Origin: Bacillota bacterium
Lineage (GTDB): Bacteria > Bacillota > Clostridia > Christensenellales > Aristaeellaceae
Length of the DNA stretch: 16,181 nucleotides
Reading direction: 5' to 3'
Assembly (NCBI GenBank): GCA_023459675.1
Contig: JAEWTC010000113.1
Coordinates: forward strand, 1-16,181
In this document: positions 7,301 to 15,117 of the stretch, one piece after another
Position numbering within the stretch: the first letter of the stretch is position 1
How the letters are laid out: each line of letters starts with the position of its first letter
Notes under the pieces: model-generated
What the model was told of the DNA's origin: nothing
What the model saw: only the letters and a program-made list of their open reading frames with translations
Database searches by the model: none
Made by a program: the position numbers and the translations under genes

Positions 7301-7391
7301 ACGAGCAATCGCGTAGCATGGAAAAGCTAGATATCCCAAGCGCATTCCTTTGTTTTGGATCCGAACGCGGGCAATTATCCTTATGATTTAG

Positions 7392-7407
7392 GTGACATCG
7401 ATGTCAC
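7392..7407 (+). promoter_or_regulatory. LacI-type operator O2 (perfect 16-bp palindrome)
   Basis: GTGACATCGATGTCAC is a perfect palindrome with central CG and the LacI-family pattern TGN4CGN4CA. It lies in the untranslated leader, 37 bp before the ATG at 7445. Binding by the adjacent regulator is inferred from position and from related sites at 7285 and 5956. Confidence 0.72.
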
Positions 7408-7444
7408 TTTGAAGGCTTCAGAGAATACCGAGAAGAGGAACGCT

Positions 7445-9640
7445 ATGAATCTGGAAAATCAGAAGATCCGCCTGACGATCAGCGATACGACGGGGGCGAT
7501 CACAAGCCTGCGGGACAAAGAAAGAAACCGCGAATATGTCGCCGGTTCCGCGGCGCCGCCTTTCCGTATCGCGCTGGACGCGGAAATGGAGGAAGCGCCT
7601 TACCGGTTTACTTCGGCCGCCGGGAAGGACGGCCTCTCGTTGGTCTGGAGCCTCCGCGAAGCCGAGCTTGCGGCAACGGTCACGCTGCTGGAAAACGGCG
7701 TCGCCTTTCGCGCAGCCTTACGCAACCAGCCGGCTTCCCGCGTGCTGGCGTTTGAGTATCCCGTTCTGGGCGCGCTGGCGGATTATGGTCAAGACGGGTA
7801 TCTGGCCCATTCCTATGCCACCGGAACGCTGCTGCGCGACCCGCTTTCCTGTATTCCGGAAACCGGCGGGATGCGGTATCTGCCCTACCCGGAGGCGTTC
7901 TCCGGGGCGTCCATGCAGTTTTTCACCTATTACGAGGAAAACAGGGGCGGGCTTTACTTCGCGGCGTTGGACGGGGCGGGCCATCAGAAGTGGCTCAATG
8001 TCTTCAAGGAAAACGGGAAGCTGGCCGTAAGCCACATGACGGGCTTTGAGAACGCGGTTTCCGGCGCTTCCATCGAAATGGAGTATGATTTCGTCGTGCT
8101 TCTGACCGGCGGCAAAGGCTGGCAGGAAGCCGCGTCCATCTACAAACGCTGGGCAGTTCAGCAGCCCTGGTGCGCGCAGGGGACGGCCGAAGAACGCCGG
8201 GGCAGGGCGGACTGGCTGCGGGAGAAGGCGGGATACTGCACCTTCGGAATCAACGCCGGGCACGACCGCACGGCCTGGCTGCGCCGCTACCGGGAAGACG
8301 TCGGAACGCCGGGCTTCCATGTGCTCGGGCCGGACTGGACCCATACGCCCCAGACGTTCGGCTCGGGGATTCCCGGAGATCTGTGCGACTGGGTGCCGAC
8401 GCAATTCGATCCGCAAAACCTCCGGGTCATCCGTGAAAACGGCGATTTTTTCGCGCCGTTCGAGTTTGATTTTTTGGTGGCGCTGAATAAGAGCAATCCG
8501 GACGTCCTGCGGCCGCATCTGCAGAAGTTTCCCAAGCCGACCTTCAGCCATGATGGATATACCTTTACCATGCTATGCCCGTGCGAGGAGTTTACCAAAG
8601 ATTTTCACCGGGAACGGGATCTGACCGTTCTGCGGGAAGCCGGCGTGGACGCCATGTACTACGATATTTCCGCCAACAACCTGATTAAGATCTGCCTGAA
8701 CGAACACCATCACCATGCCCCCGGCGGCGGCAAGGAGATTGCCGACGGGTACGCCGCCGTATACCGGGACACGGCGGAGGCGCTGCAAAAGGAAGCCGGC
8801 CGCCAGATCCCCCTGGGTACGGAGATGATGAACGAGCTGTACCTGCCCTGTTTGGACTTTTACCAGGCCAGGGCCTGGGGGCAGCCCTGCTCGACGCTGG
8901 AAACCTGGCCCTTCCGGGAACAGATGCGCAGCGGGCAGATGCGGATGATCCCCCTGTTTGAGTATGTGTACCACGAGTTCGGCGCGGTGCGCATGGACGG
9001 CTGGGGCAAACTGGTGCGGGAAACCGGCGATTTGTTCTATTACAACGTCGCCAAGGTCTATCTGTGGGGCGGGCTGTATGAGATCAACCACGAGTACAGC
9101 CCCATGGAGGAGCTGGACGGGCGCGAGACCAGCGGCGCGGAGCACTACTTCCACTTTGATCCCCAGCATTGCGCCTATGCCCCGGACAGGGCGGCCTACG
9201 TGGGCCAGTTCGCCAGGCTGCGGCTGACGGCCGGCAATCCCTATCTGGCGTACGGCGTGATGGCCGACCTGCCGGAGATGGAAATACCCGACGCCGTGTA
9301 TTCCTGGTATCACTATAATCATGATCAGAACGATCCGTCCTACAAAGCCGGAGGAACCTACGCGGCGCCGTCCGTCATGGCGTCGGCCTTCCGGGACGGA
9401 AAGGGCGGCTACGCCCTGTTTCTGGCAAACGCGGATCGGCAGCCCCACACGCTGTCCTTTACCGTGTCCCTGCAATCGCTGGGCCTTTCGCAGGAGGCCG
9501 CGGCCCTGCGCCTTCTCGCCGGGTTTCACGGGGAGGGCGAACCCCAGATTACGGATTTAGGCATGCTTCGCCGTCAAGAGGAACGGGCCCTTTCTGTGGC
9601 GCTGGAACCTTACGGGCTGTACATGCTGGAAATCAAATAA
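7445..9640 (+). CDS. DUF6259-like putative glycoside hydrolase (731 aa)
   Basis: Seen: an N-terminal beta-sandwich-like part opening MNLENQKIRLTISDTTGAI, where a sugar-binding superdomain starts in related proteins. The middle reads as a barrel: GFHVLGPDWTH near residue 290, APFEFDF, then VDAMYYDIS with Asp407 and LGTEMMNE with Glu460 as possible catalytic acids. A C-terminal beta domain ends in EPYGLYMLEIK. There is no signal peptide, so it is cytoplasmic. The overall form resembles DUF6259 proteins, a family with glycosidase-like architecture and little biochemistry; the DUF number is my recognition without a search. Start: ATG at 7445 with AGAGGA 5 nt upstream; an in-frame TTG at 7355 would swallow operator O2. 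It is the first gene of the operon, 19 bp before the binding-protein gene, so it probably acts on the imported oligosaccharide. Specificity is unknown. Confidence 0.62.
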   Translation: MNLENQKIRLTISDTTGAITSLRDKERNREYVAGSAAPPFRIALDAEMEEAPYRFTSAAGKDGLSLVWSLREAELAATVTLLENGVAFRAALRNQPASRVLAFEYPVLGALADYGQDGYLAHSYATGTLLRDPLSCIPETGGMRYLPYPEAFSGASMQFFTYYEENRGGLYFAALDGAGHQKWLNVFKENGKLAVSHMTGFENAVSGASIEMEYDFVVLLTGGKGWQEAASIYKRWAVQQPWCAQGTAEERRGRADWLREKAGYCTFGINAGHDRTAWLRRYREDVGTPGFHVLGPDWTHTPQTFGSGIPGDLCDWVPTQFDPQNLRVIRENGDFFAPFEFDFLVALNKSNPDVLRPHLQKFPKPTFSHDGYTFTMLCPCEEFTKDFHRERDLTVLREAGVDAMYYDISANNLIKICLNEHHHHAPGGGKEIADGYAAVYRDTAEALQKEAGRQIPLGTEMMNELYLPCLDFYQARAWGQPCSTLETWPFREQMRSGQMRMIPLFEYVYHEFGAVRMDGWGKLVRETGDLFYYNVAKVYLWGGLYEINHEYSPMEELDGRETSGAEHYFHFDPQHCAYAPDRAAYVGQFARLRLTAGNPYLAYGVMADLPEMEIPDAVYSWYHYNHDQNDPSYKAGGTYAAPSVMASAFRDGKGGYALFLANADRQPHTLSFTVSLQSLGLSQEAAALRLLAGFHGEGEPQITDLGMLRRQEERALSVALEPYGLYMLEIK

Positions 9641-9659
9641 AAAAGGAGGAGCTTTTCGT

Positions 9660-10946
9660 ATGAAACGTCTCGTCACATGGACTCTCGTGCTGGCCGTCGC
9701 GCTGTCTCTCGTAGCCATGCCGGCCCTCGCCGGCACAGCGGGGAAAACGGAAGTGGTTCTTTGGAACCGTCTGTTTGAGGATTGGAACCAGGCATGGTGC
9801 CAAAAGATGGTGGAGGAATTCAACGCGGACCCGAATCAGCAATACTACGTCACGCAGGAATTTGTAGACAACGCGGCCTGGGATGAAAAGGTGACCGCTG
9901 CCCGCGCTGCCGGCACCATGCCCGACATGCTGCTGATGAACTACGGCTCGATCCCCTGGGGCGCAAGCCAGGGCCTGTACATGCCCCTGGAAAACCTCAT
10001 TGCCAAGGACGCGTGGGACGATCTGTACCCCAACGTTCTGGCGATGGTATCGCAGGGCGAGCACATCTACGCCTACCCGCAGATGGTTGAGCCCGCGGTG
10101 GTAATGTACTACCGCAAGGACCTGCTGGAAGCAGCCGGCTTTACCGCGCCCCCGAAAACCTGGGCAGAATTCATCGAAGTTGCCAAAGCGCTGACCACCG
10201 ACGATATGTACGGCGCAACGTTTAACTACGAGTGGTCCATGTGGGGCTGGGAGTTCACTTCCGCCGGCCACTGGCCCATTACCGACGACTGGTCCGCCGC
10301 CAACTGCCAGGATCAGGGCTATGTAGACCTGTTAACCTTCATGAAAGACCTGTACGACTCCCAGGCCGTTCCCGCGCAGCAGCTGGACGCGTACAACAGC
10401 TCCGCCCGCCTGATCGGCGATGAGAGCGTCGCGATGACCTTCTCCGGTTCCTGGGGAATTTCGGATCTGATCAAGAACTATCCCGACATGGTGGATAAAA
10501 TCGGCGTCGCGCCCGCACCCACGCAGGACGGCAGCGCATTCCACACCACCGTGGGCGGCTGGACGTACGTGATTGACGCCAAGGCCAAACAGCCCGAAGG
10601 CGCGGCGGCGTACATCACCTGGCTGCTGGGTTCCGATCCGGCCCGCGCCGCCTCCTTTTTTGAGGCTGCCAACTTCTCCAAGTATTCGCCCCGCGCATCT
10701 GTGGACGAGTACCTGACCGCCAATACCGCCGCCAAGGATGACGAGTGGATGCAGGCGATCTCCTCCCAGATCATCCCCAGCGCCATTAGCGAACCGCTGT
10801 ACGCGTGGGACTTCAGCGCTAACCTGCTGACCGCCATGGGCGAAGTGATCGTCAACGGGCAGACGCCCGAGGCCGCCCTGCAGGTAGCCGCGGACGCCAT
10901 CAACCAGTATATCCAGAACAACGATTACGCCAGCAAGAAGCCGTAA
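9660..10946 (+). CDS. ABC transporter sugar-binding protein, family 1, SPase-I-type signal (428 aa)
   Basis: Seen: signal peptide 1-24 (MKR, hydrophobic core, then MPALA|G) without a lipobox cysteine. The mature part is a family 1 (UgpB/MalE-type) binding protein: TEVVLWNRLFEDW, then KVTAARAAGTMPDMLLM, then VVMYYRKDLLEAAGF, and a PEGAAAYITWLLG helix region near the C-terminus. Role: extracytoplasmic capture of an oligosaccharide for the two permeases downstream; here possibly D-arabino-oligosaccharides (inference). Start: ATG at 9660 with AAAGGAGGAG just upstream, the strongest ribosome site in the window, fitting high expression. Oddity: Gram-positive binding proteins are usually lipoproteins; this one has no Cys near the cleavage site, so its cell-surface anchoring is unclear. 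A hairpin follows the stop. Confidence 0.9.
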   Translation: MKRLVTWTLVLAVALSLVAMPALAGTAGKTEVVLWNRLFEDWNQAWCQKMVEEFNADPNQQYYVTQEFVDNAAWDEKVTAARAAGTMPDMLLMNYGSIPWGASQGLYMPLENLIAKDAWDDLYPNVLAMVSQGEHIYAYPQMVEPAVVMYYRKDLLEAAGFTAPPKTWAEFIEVAKALTTDDMYGATFNYEWSMWGWEFTSAGHWPITDDWSAANCQDQGYVDLLTFMKDLYDSQAVPAQQLDAYNSSARLIGDESVAMTFSGSWGISDLIKNYPDMVDKIGVAPAPTQDGSAFHTTVGGWTYVIDAKAKQPEGAAAYITWLLGSDPARAASFFEAANFSKYSPRASVDEYLTANTAAKDDEWMQAISSQIIPSAISEPLYAWDFSANLLTAMGEVIVNGQTPEAALQVAADAINQYIQNNDYASKKP

Positions 10947-10958
10947 GCGGCGCTTCCC

Positions 10959-10983
10959 GGGGGGAGGGGCAAACCCTCCCCCC
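10959..10983 (+). promoter_or_regulatory. Strong GC hairpin between binding-protein and permease genes
   Basis: A perfect 10-bp stem GGGGGGAGGG/CCCTCCCCCC around the loop GCAAA, starting 12 bp after the binding-protein stop. There is no T-run, so full termination is unlikely. Such hairpins after binding-protein genes typically stabilise the upstream mRNA or lower permease expression. The 128-bp gap also holds one GCAAACGGCG motif (11002-11011). Confidence 0.6.
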
Positions 10984-11074
10984 CTTACCCCGGCGGGGGA
11001 CGCAAACGGCGGCACGCCCTGCATAATGGGCGGTTCTCCGGCTTTTTCAAAACCGCGGAAGGGATGTAATCCGA

Positions 11075-11983
11075 ATGTCGAGCAGAAAAGCGGGCGGGCT
11101 GTCAACCAGGCGCATGGACCACTGGACAGCCTATTGTATGGTTTTGCCCTCCATAGCTTTTTTGGGCATATTTGTTCTGGCGCCGCTGTTCATGGCGTTG
11201 AGCCGAAGCTTTTACGATTGGCAGTGGTATACGGACAGCACCTTCGTGGGGATCAGCAATTTCGTGCACGTGCTGAAAAACCAGCTGTTTCACAAATCCA
11301 TACTCAACATTATTCAATTCGTCCTGATCATCGTGCCCACCCAGCTTGTGGTCACCTTTTTGTTTGCGCATGTCCTGCGCGGCATGAACGCGAAAATTGG
11401 CGCGTTTGCCAAAACGGCCGTCTACGTTCCCACCGTCATCGCGGGCGTGGTCGCCTCGGTCATCTTCCTGTTCATCTTCAATTATCAGGGCGGCATTTTG
11501 AACTGGGCCATCCGGCGGCTGGGCGGCGAGCGGATCCCCTTTCTTGCGCAGCCCGTGTCGGCCATGATCTCCGTATCGGCCGCGGTCATATGGATGGGCT
11601 TTGGGTATAACTCGCTGATCATGTATGCCGGGCTCCAGAACATACCCCAAAGCTACTATGAAGCGGCCGAGGTGGACGGGGCCGGCACGTGGACAAAGCT
11701 TGTGAAAATAACACTTCCCTCCATGCGCAACGTGTTCATCCTCATTCTGATCAGCCTGATGACGGGCACGCTGCAGATGTTCGATCTGCCCTACCTGATG
11801 ACGGGCGGCGGGCCGGTGAACAGCACGCTCACGCCGATGATCTATATCTATAACAACTTCAAAAGTCCGGAGTATACCATGGGCTACACGGTGGCGGCCG
11901 CCCTTTTGCTGATGGTGGTGATCGGCGCGCTCAACAGCATCGTGTTCACCCTGATCGGCTCGCAAAAAGCCCAGGACGAGTAG
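11075..11983 (+). CDS. ABC sugar transporter permease, MalF/UgpA type (302 aa)
   Basis: Seen: about six hydrophobic segments, the first at 18-42 (YCMVLPSIAFLGIFVLAPL), and the cytoplasmic EAA loop at 195-216 (YYEAAEVDGAGTWTKLVKIT) that docks the ATPase. LMTGGGPVNST near the end is typical of this permease family. Role: one half of the membrane channel of a CUT1-type sugar importer, pairing with the next gene. Start: ATG at 11075, with a GGAAGGGA site about 11 nt upstream. It lies 18 bp before the second permease gene. No ATP-binding protein is encoded here, so a shared ATPase of the MsmX/UgpC kind elsewhere in the genome is implied. Confidence 0.93.
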   Translation: MSSRKAGGLSTRRMDHWTAYCMVLPSIAFLGIFVLAPLFMALSRSFYDWQWYTDSTFVGISNFVHVLKNQLFHKSILNIIQFVLIIVPTQLVVTFLFAHVLRGMNAKIGAFAKTAVYVPTVIAGVVASVIFLFIFNYQGGILNWAIRRLGGERIPFLAQPVSAMISVSAAVIWMGFGYNSLIMYAGLQNIPQSYYEAAEVDGAGTWTKLVKITLPSMRNVFILILISLMTGTLQMFDLPYLMTGGGPVNSTLTPMIYIYNNFKSPEYTMGYTVAAALLLMVVIGALNSIVFTLIGSQKAQDE

Positions 11984-12001
11984 AAGGGGAGGGATGAAAG
12001 C

Positions 12002-12844
12002 ATGAGCACAGTCAACCGAAACAAGAAGATCATCGAAGGCGCGTTTACCCTGCTGGCGCTGCTGGTGACGGCGATTTCCCTCTTCCCGCTGCTGTGGATG
12101 ATCGTTTCCGCCTTCAAACCGGCCAAAGAAGTTTTGAAGGCCAATCCGCTGCGTATTTTTCCCAGCGTGTGGGATTTTACGAACATCCAGAAGCTGTTTA
12201 CGGATACGAGCTATCCGTTTTTGCAGGCGATGAAATCCAGCACGTTCGTGTCGGTGACCGCGGCGCTGATTTCCGTGACCGTCAACTCCATGGCGGCCTA
12301 TGCCTACGCAAGGCTGGAGTTCAGATGCAAAAAGCTTCTCTGGCGTTTCACGATCTTTACCATGTACATTCCGGGCATCACCATTCTGGTCACCTCGTTT
12401 GTGGTGGTCAGCACCCTGGGAATGCTGGATTCGTATTCGGTGCTTATCCTGCCGGGGCTGGCCAGCGCCTATGCCATCTTCTTTTTCCGGCAGTTTTTCC
12501 TGAACATGCCGATGGCAACCGAGGAGGCCGCGCTGATCGACGGCGCCAGCAGGTTCCGCATCTTCGTCAGTATCTTTATCCCAAACGCCAAGTCTCCCTA
12601 CGTCATCATCGGCACCGGCGCGTTTCTGGGGTATTGGAACAGCTTTTTGTGGCCGGCCATGACGGTGACCAGCAGCCAGTATATGCAGGTGATGCAGGTG
12701 ATCCGTTCCTACAATAATATGTATGCAAACAACTACGGCGTGGTGCTGGCAGGCTCCGCCATCGCGGCGCTCCCGCCCATCCTCGTGTTTCTGCTGTTCC
12801 AGCGGCATATCGTCAAAGGGCTGATGATTTCCGGCATCAAGTAG
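12002..12844 (+). CDS. ABC sugar transporter permease, MalG/UgpE type (280 aa)
   Basis: Seen: a first membrane segment at 12-36 ending in LFPLLWMIVSAFKP, the typical MalG-type N-terminus; further hydrophobic segments; and the EAA loop at 174-196 (EEAALIDGASRFRIFVSIFIP). Role: second half of the import channel, partner of the preceding permease and the binding protein. Start: ATG at 12002 with GGGGAGGG upstream, 18 bp after the preceding stop. The long open frame on the opposite strand of both permeases is a by-product of GC-rich coding sequence and is not annotated. Confidence 0.93.
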   Translation: MSTVNRNKKIIEGAFTLLALLVTAISLFPLLWMIVSAFKPAKEVLKANPLRIFPSVWDFTNIQKLFTDTSYPFLQAMKSSTFVSVTAALISVTVNSMAAYAYARLEFRCKKLLWRFTIFTMYIPGITILVTSFVVVSTLGMLDSYSVLILPGLASAYAIFFFRQFFLNMPMATEEAALIDGASRFRIFVSIFIPNAKSPYVIIGTGAFLGYWNSFLWPAMTVTSSQYMQVMQVIRSYNNMYANNYGVVLAGSAIAALPPILVFLLFQRHIVKGLMISGIK

Positions 12845-12865
12845 CGCGGCGTTTGCATTGCCGCG
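12845..12865 (+). promoter_or_regulatory. Small hairpin between permease and GH183 genes
   Basis: CGCGGC pairs with GCCGCG (6 bp) around a 9-nt loop, directly after the permease stop. There is no T-run. It may modulate read-through or mRNA decay; it could also be chance in GC-rich DNA. Confidence 0.3.
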
Positions 12866-12895
12866 GCGCATTCTAAAGAAAAGGACGGTATTTTC

Positions 12896-14011
12896 ATGCG
12901 GAAATTAATCGCGGTGCTGTGCGGGGCTCTGATCCTCTTTGGCGGCGCGTCGCTTGCCCAGCCGCTGCCTTTGGGGGAGGACGGCGGCGTGGGAACCCTG
13001 CCCCAGAAACAATGGGAGCTGCATTCCCTGGGGAAGGCAACCGTTACGAAGGTTGCCCAGATCACGGGGGAGGACAGCGAAAACAAAACGCAGTCCCGCT
13101 TCGACGTGTGGGGTGTGGACCTGGGCTCCATGGCGGTGATCGGCGACACGACCTATATGTTCGGCGGCGATACCTTTGGCGATGAGAACTACGGCCACTG
13201 GCGCAGCAACGTTTTGTTGATCATCCGGGACGAAGACCCCGCCGACGGCCTTACCATTGCGGACGCCGTAACGGACAAGCGGGGCGCAGCCAAGGAACTG
13301 CTGGGCAGCTTGAAGGTGGACAATACGGAAATGACCGTCATCCCCACCAACCTGTTCGCGGTGGACGACACGCTGTACTGCATCTACATGTCCGTCTCGC
13401 ACTGGGGCGCCGCCGGGCGCTGGGATTGCCGGTATTCCGGGCTGGCCAAATCGGAGGATCTGGGGCAGACGTGGACGAAGCTCAGCGGCGTACAGTGGCC
13501 CGGGGACTCGAACTTTATCCAGACCGCCAACTGCCAGGTGGGCGATACGATGTATATCTGGGGCATTCCCGCGGGCCGCGGCGGCGGCGTGGCGCTGATG
13601 AAAGTCAACGTGGCGGAGATCGAGAACTACGGGAGCTATGCCTACTTTACGGGGCTGGACGAGAACGGCGCGCCGATGTGGGTTGCCGGGGAAGCCGGCG
13701 TTAACCAGGCGCAGACTGTGATCGACGCGCCGGCCGGCGAAATTTCCGCGCTCTACAACCCCTACCTGGGCAATTTCGTGATGACCTACCTCTCCGAAGA
13801 AACAGGCGGGATCGTGATGCGGGAGGGCGTAACGCCCTGGGGCCCCTGGGGCAAGCTCTACCCCCTGGCAAGCCCCGCGCAGTACCCCGCGCTCTACGGC
13901 GCTTATATGCATCCCCGGTATATCCAGGACGGCGGCAAAACATTCTACTTTGCGATGAGCCAGTATTTCCCCATTTATAACATCATGTGGATGCGGGTGG
14001 ATATGCCCTGA
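12896..14011 (+). CDS. Secreted GH183 (DUF4185) protein; candidate endo-D-arabinanase (371 aa)
   Basis: Seen: signal peptide at 1-21 (MRKLIAVLCGALILFGGASLA) with an SPase I-type site and no proper lipobox. The DUF4185 hallmarks follow: VWGVDLGSM (71-79), MFGGDTFGD (88-96), HWRSNVLL (101-108), DEDPADGLT, MTVIPTN (146-152), and MSVSHWGAAGRWDCRYSGLA (165-184) with SEDLGQTW after it. Asp75 and Asp92 are the candidate catalytic acids by position. Family: GH183 is a five-bladed beta-propeller, and characterised members are retaining endo-D-arabinanases acting on mycobacterial arabinogalactan and lipoarabinomannan. Start: ATG at 12896 with AAGGA 10 nt upstream. It is the only glycosidase in the locus with an export signal, so it should make the first cut outside the cell. 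It lies between the importer and a GH172 gene. Not all DUF4185 proteins are proven endo-D-arabinanases. Confidence 0.85.
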   Translation: MRKLIAVLCGALILFGGASLAQPLPLGEDGGVGTLPQKQWELHSLGKATVTKVAQITGEDSENKTQSRFDVWGVDLGSMAVIGDTTYMFGGDTFGDENYGHWRSNVLLIIRDEDPADGLTIADAVTDKRGAAKELLGSLKVDNTEMTVIPTNLFAVDDTLYCIYMSVSHWGAAGRWDCRYSGLAKSEDLGQTWTKLSGVQWPGDSNFIQTANCQVGDTMYIWGIPAGRGGGVALMKVNVAEIENYGSYAYFTGLDENGAPMWVAGEAGVNQAQTVIDAPAGEISALYNPYLGNFVMTYLSEETGGIVMREGVTPWGPWGKLYPLASPAQYPALYGAYMHPRYIQDGGKTFYFAMSQYFPIYNIMWMRVDMP

Positions 14012-14049
14012 TCACGCGGAGGCCAAAATAACGACGGAAGGTGATATCA

Positions 14050-15117
14050 ATGCGAACGATGGACGAATTGACAATGCTGCGCGGGTTTGAAACCCGTTCG
14101 GTCTCCCCTGAGAACAGAACCGGGGATAAAGGAATGGGCGGGAGGACGCCGCTGGAACAAGGCACTGCCAAGCTCGCGGCCAGGGATCTGGGCACCGGCT
14201 GGAAGGTGAACCCGTACCTGCATATCGCCCCCGGCGAAACGCTGGAGCTGGCCAACGTCAAGGGCCCCGGCGCGGTGACCCATATATGGCTGACTCCCAC
14301 GGGCGTGTGGCGCAACCAGATCATCCGCTTCTACTGGGATAACTGCGCTGTGCCTTCCGTGGAATGCCCGCTGGGCGATTTCTTCGCCAGCGGCTGGGGC
14401 CGGTACGCGCCGCTCAATTCCATGGCCATATGCGTTAATCCCGGCAGCGCGTTCAACTGCTACTGGAGCATGCCCTTCCGCAAAAACTGCCGCATCACCC
14501 TGGAAAACCGCAACGACAGCCAGGTGACCGTGTATTATCAGATCACCTATATCCTGCGCCCGGTCCGGGAGGAGGAGGGGTACTTCCACGCCCAGTTCCG
14601 GCGCGCCAACCCCCTGCCCTACAAAACCGACTATACCATTTTGGACAACGTCGCCGGTATGGGCCAGTACGTGGGCACTTACATGGCCTGGGGCACCAAC
14701 AACTGCGGCTGGTGGGGCGAAGGCGAGATCAAGTTCTTTCTGGACGGCGACAAGGAATACCCCACGATTTGCGGCACGGGCACGGAGGATTACTTCTGCG
14801 GCTCCTATGATTTTGAAAATCAGGTGACCCACGAGTACGAGGAGTTTTCTACCGCGTACAGCGGCCTTCCCCAGGTAATCCGGCCGAACCGCCTGTACGA
14901 TTCCCAGATGCGCTTTGGTATGTACCGCTGGCACATCACCGATCCGATTTACTTTCAAAAAGACGTCCGGGTGACCATGCAGGCGCTGGGCTGGCGCAGC
15001 GGCGGGCGCTACCTGCCCCTTCAGGACGATATCGCTTCCGTTGCGTTCTGGTATCAGAATGCCCTCGGCACGCCGTTCCCGCCGTTGCCCGATAGGGACT
15101 CGCTGGAGATCATCTGA
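14050..15117 (+). CDS. GH172 (DUF2961) glycoside hydrolase, copy 2; candidate exo-alpha-D-arabinofuranosidase (355 aa)
   Basis: Seen: the same motifs as copy 1, with GWWGEGEIKFFLDGD (220-234) and GTGTEDYFCGSY (242-253) fully kept, including the candidate catalytic acids Glu224/226 and Glu246. About 85% identical to the protein at 1819-2886 with no gaps; differences cluster at the N-terminus, around 65-130 and at the end. No signal peptide, so cytoplasmic. Start: ATG at 14050 chosen because GGAAGGTGAT sits in the same place as in copy 1 and both proteins then have 355 residues; an in-frame GTG at 14041 lies within that ribosome site. It is the last gene of the operon, 38 bp after the GH183 stop. 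The two copies may differ in linkage or chain-length preference, since most changes are outside the active-site motifs. The gene's 3' end is part of a 77-bp tandem repeat. Confidence 0.88.
   Translation: MRTMDELTMLRGFETRSVSPENRTGDKGMGGRTPLEQGTAKLAARDLGTGWKVNPYLHIAPGETLELANVKGPGAVTHIWLTPTGVWRNQIIRFYWDNCAVPSVECPLGDFFASGWGRYAPLNSMAICVNPGSAFNCYWSMPFRKNCRITLENRNDSQVTVYYQITYILRPVREEEGYFHAQFRRANPLPYKTDYTILDNVAGMGQYVGTYMAWGTNNCGWWGEGEIKFFLDGDKEYPTICGTGTEDYFCGSYDFENQVTHEYEEFSTAYSGLPQVIRPNRLYDSQMRFGMYRWHITDPIYFQKDVRVTMQALGWRSGGRYLPLQDDIASVAFWYQNALGTPFPPLPDRDSLEII

Noticed and set aside
11102..12871. 589-aa open frame on the minus strand
   Set aside because: It is antisense to both permease genes, is rich in His, Arg, Gln and Asp as expected from antisense of membrane-protein codons, and has no family motif.
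14042..14049. TGATATCA palindrome before the second GH172 gene as a regulatory site
   Set aside because: Only 8 bp and part of the ribosome-binding region shared with copy 1; chance is enough.
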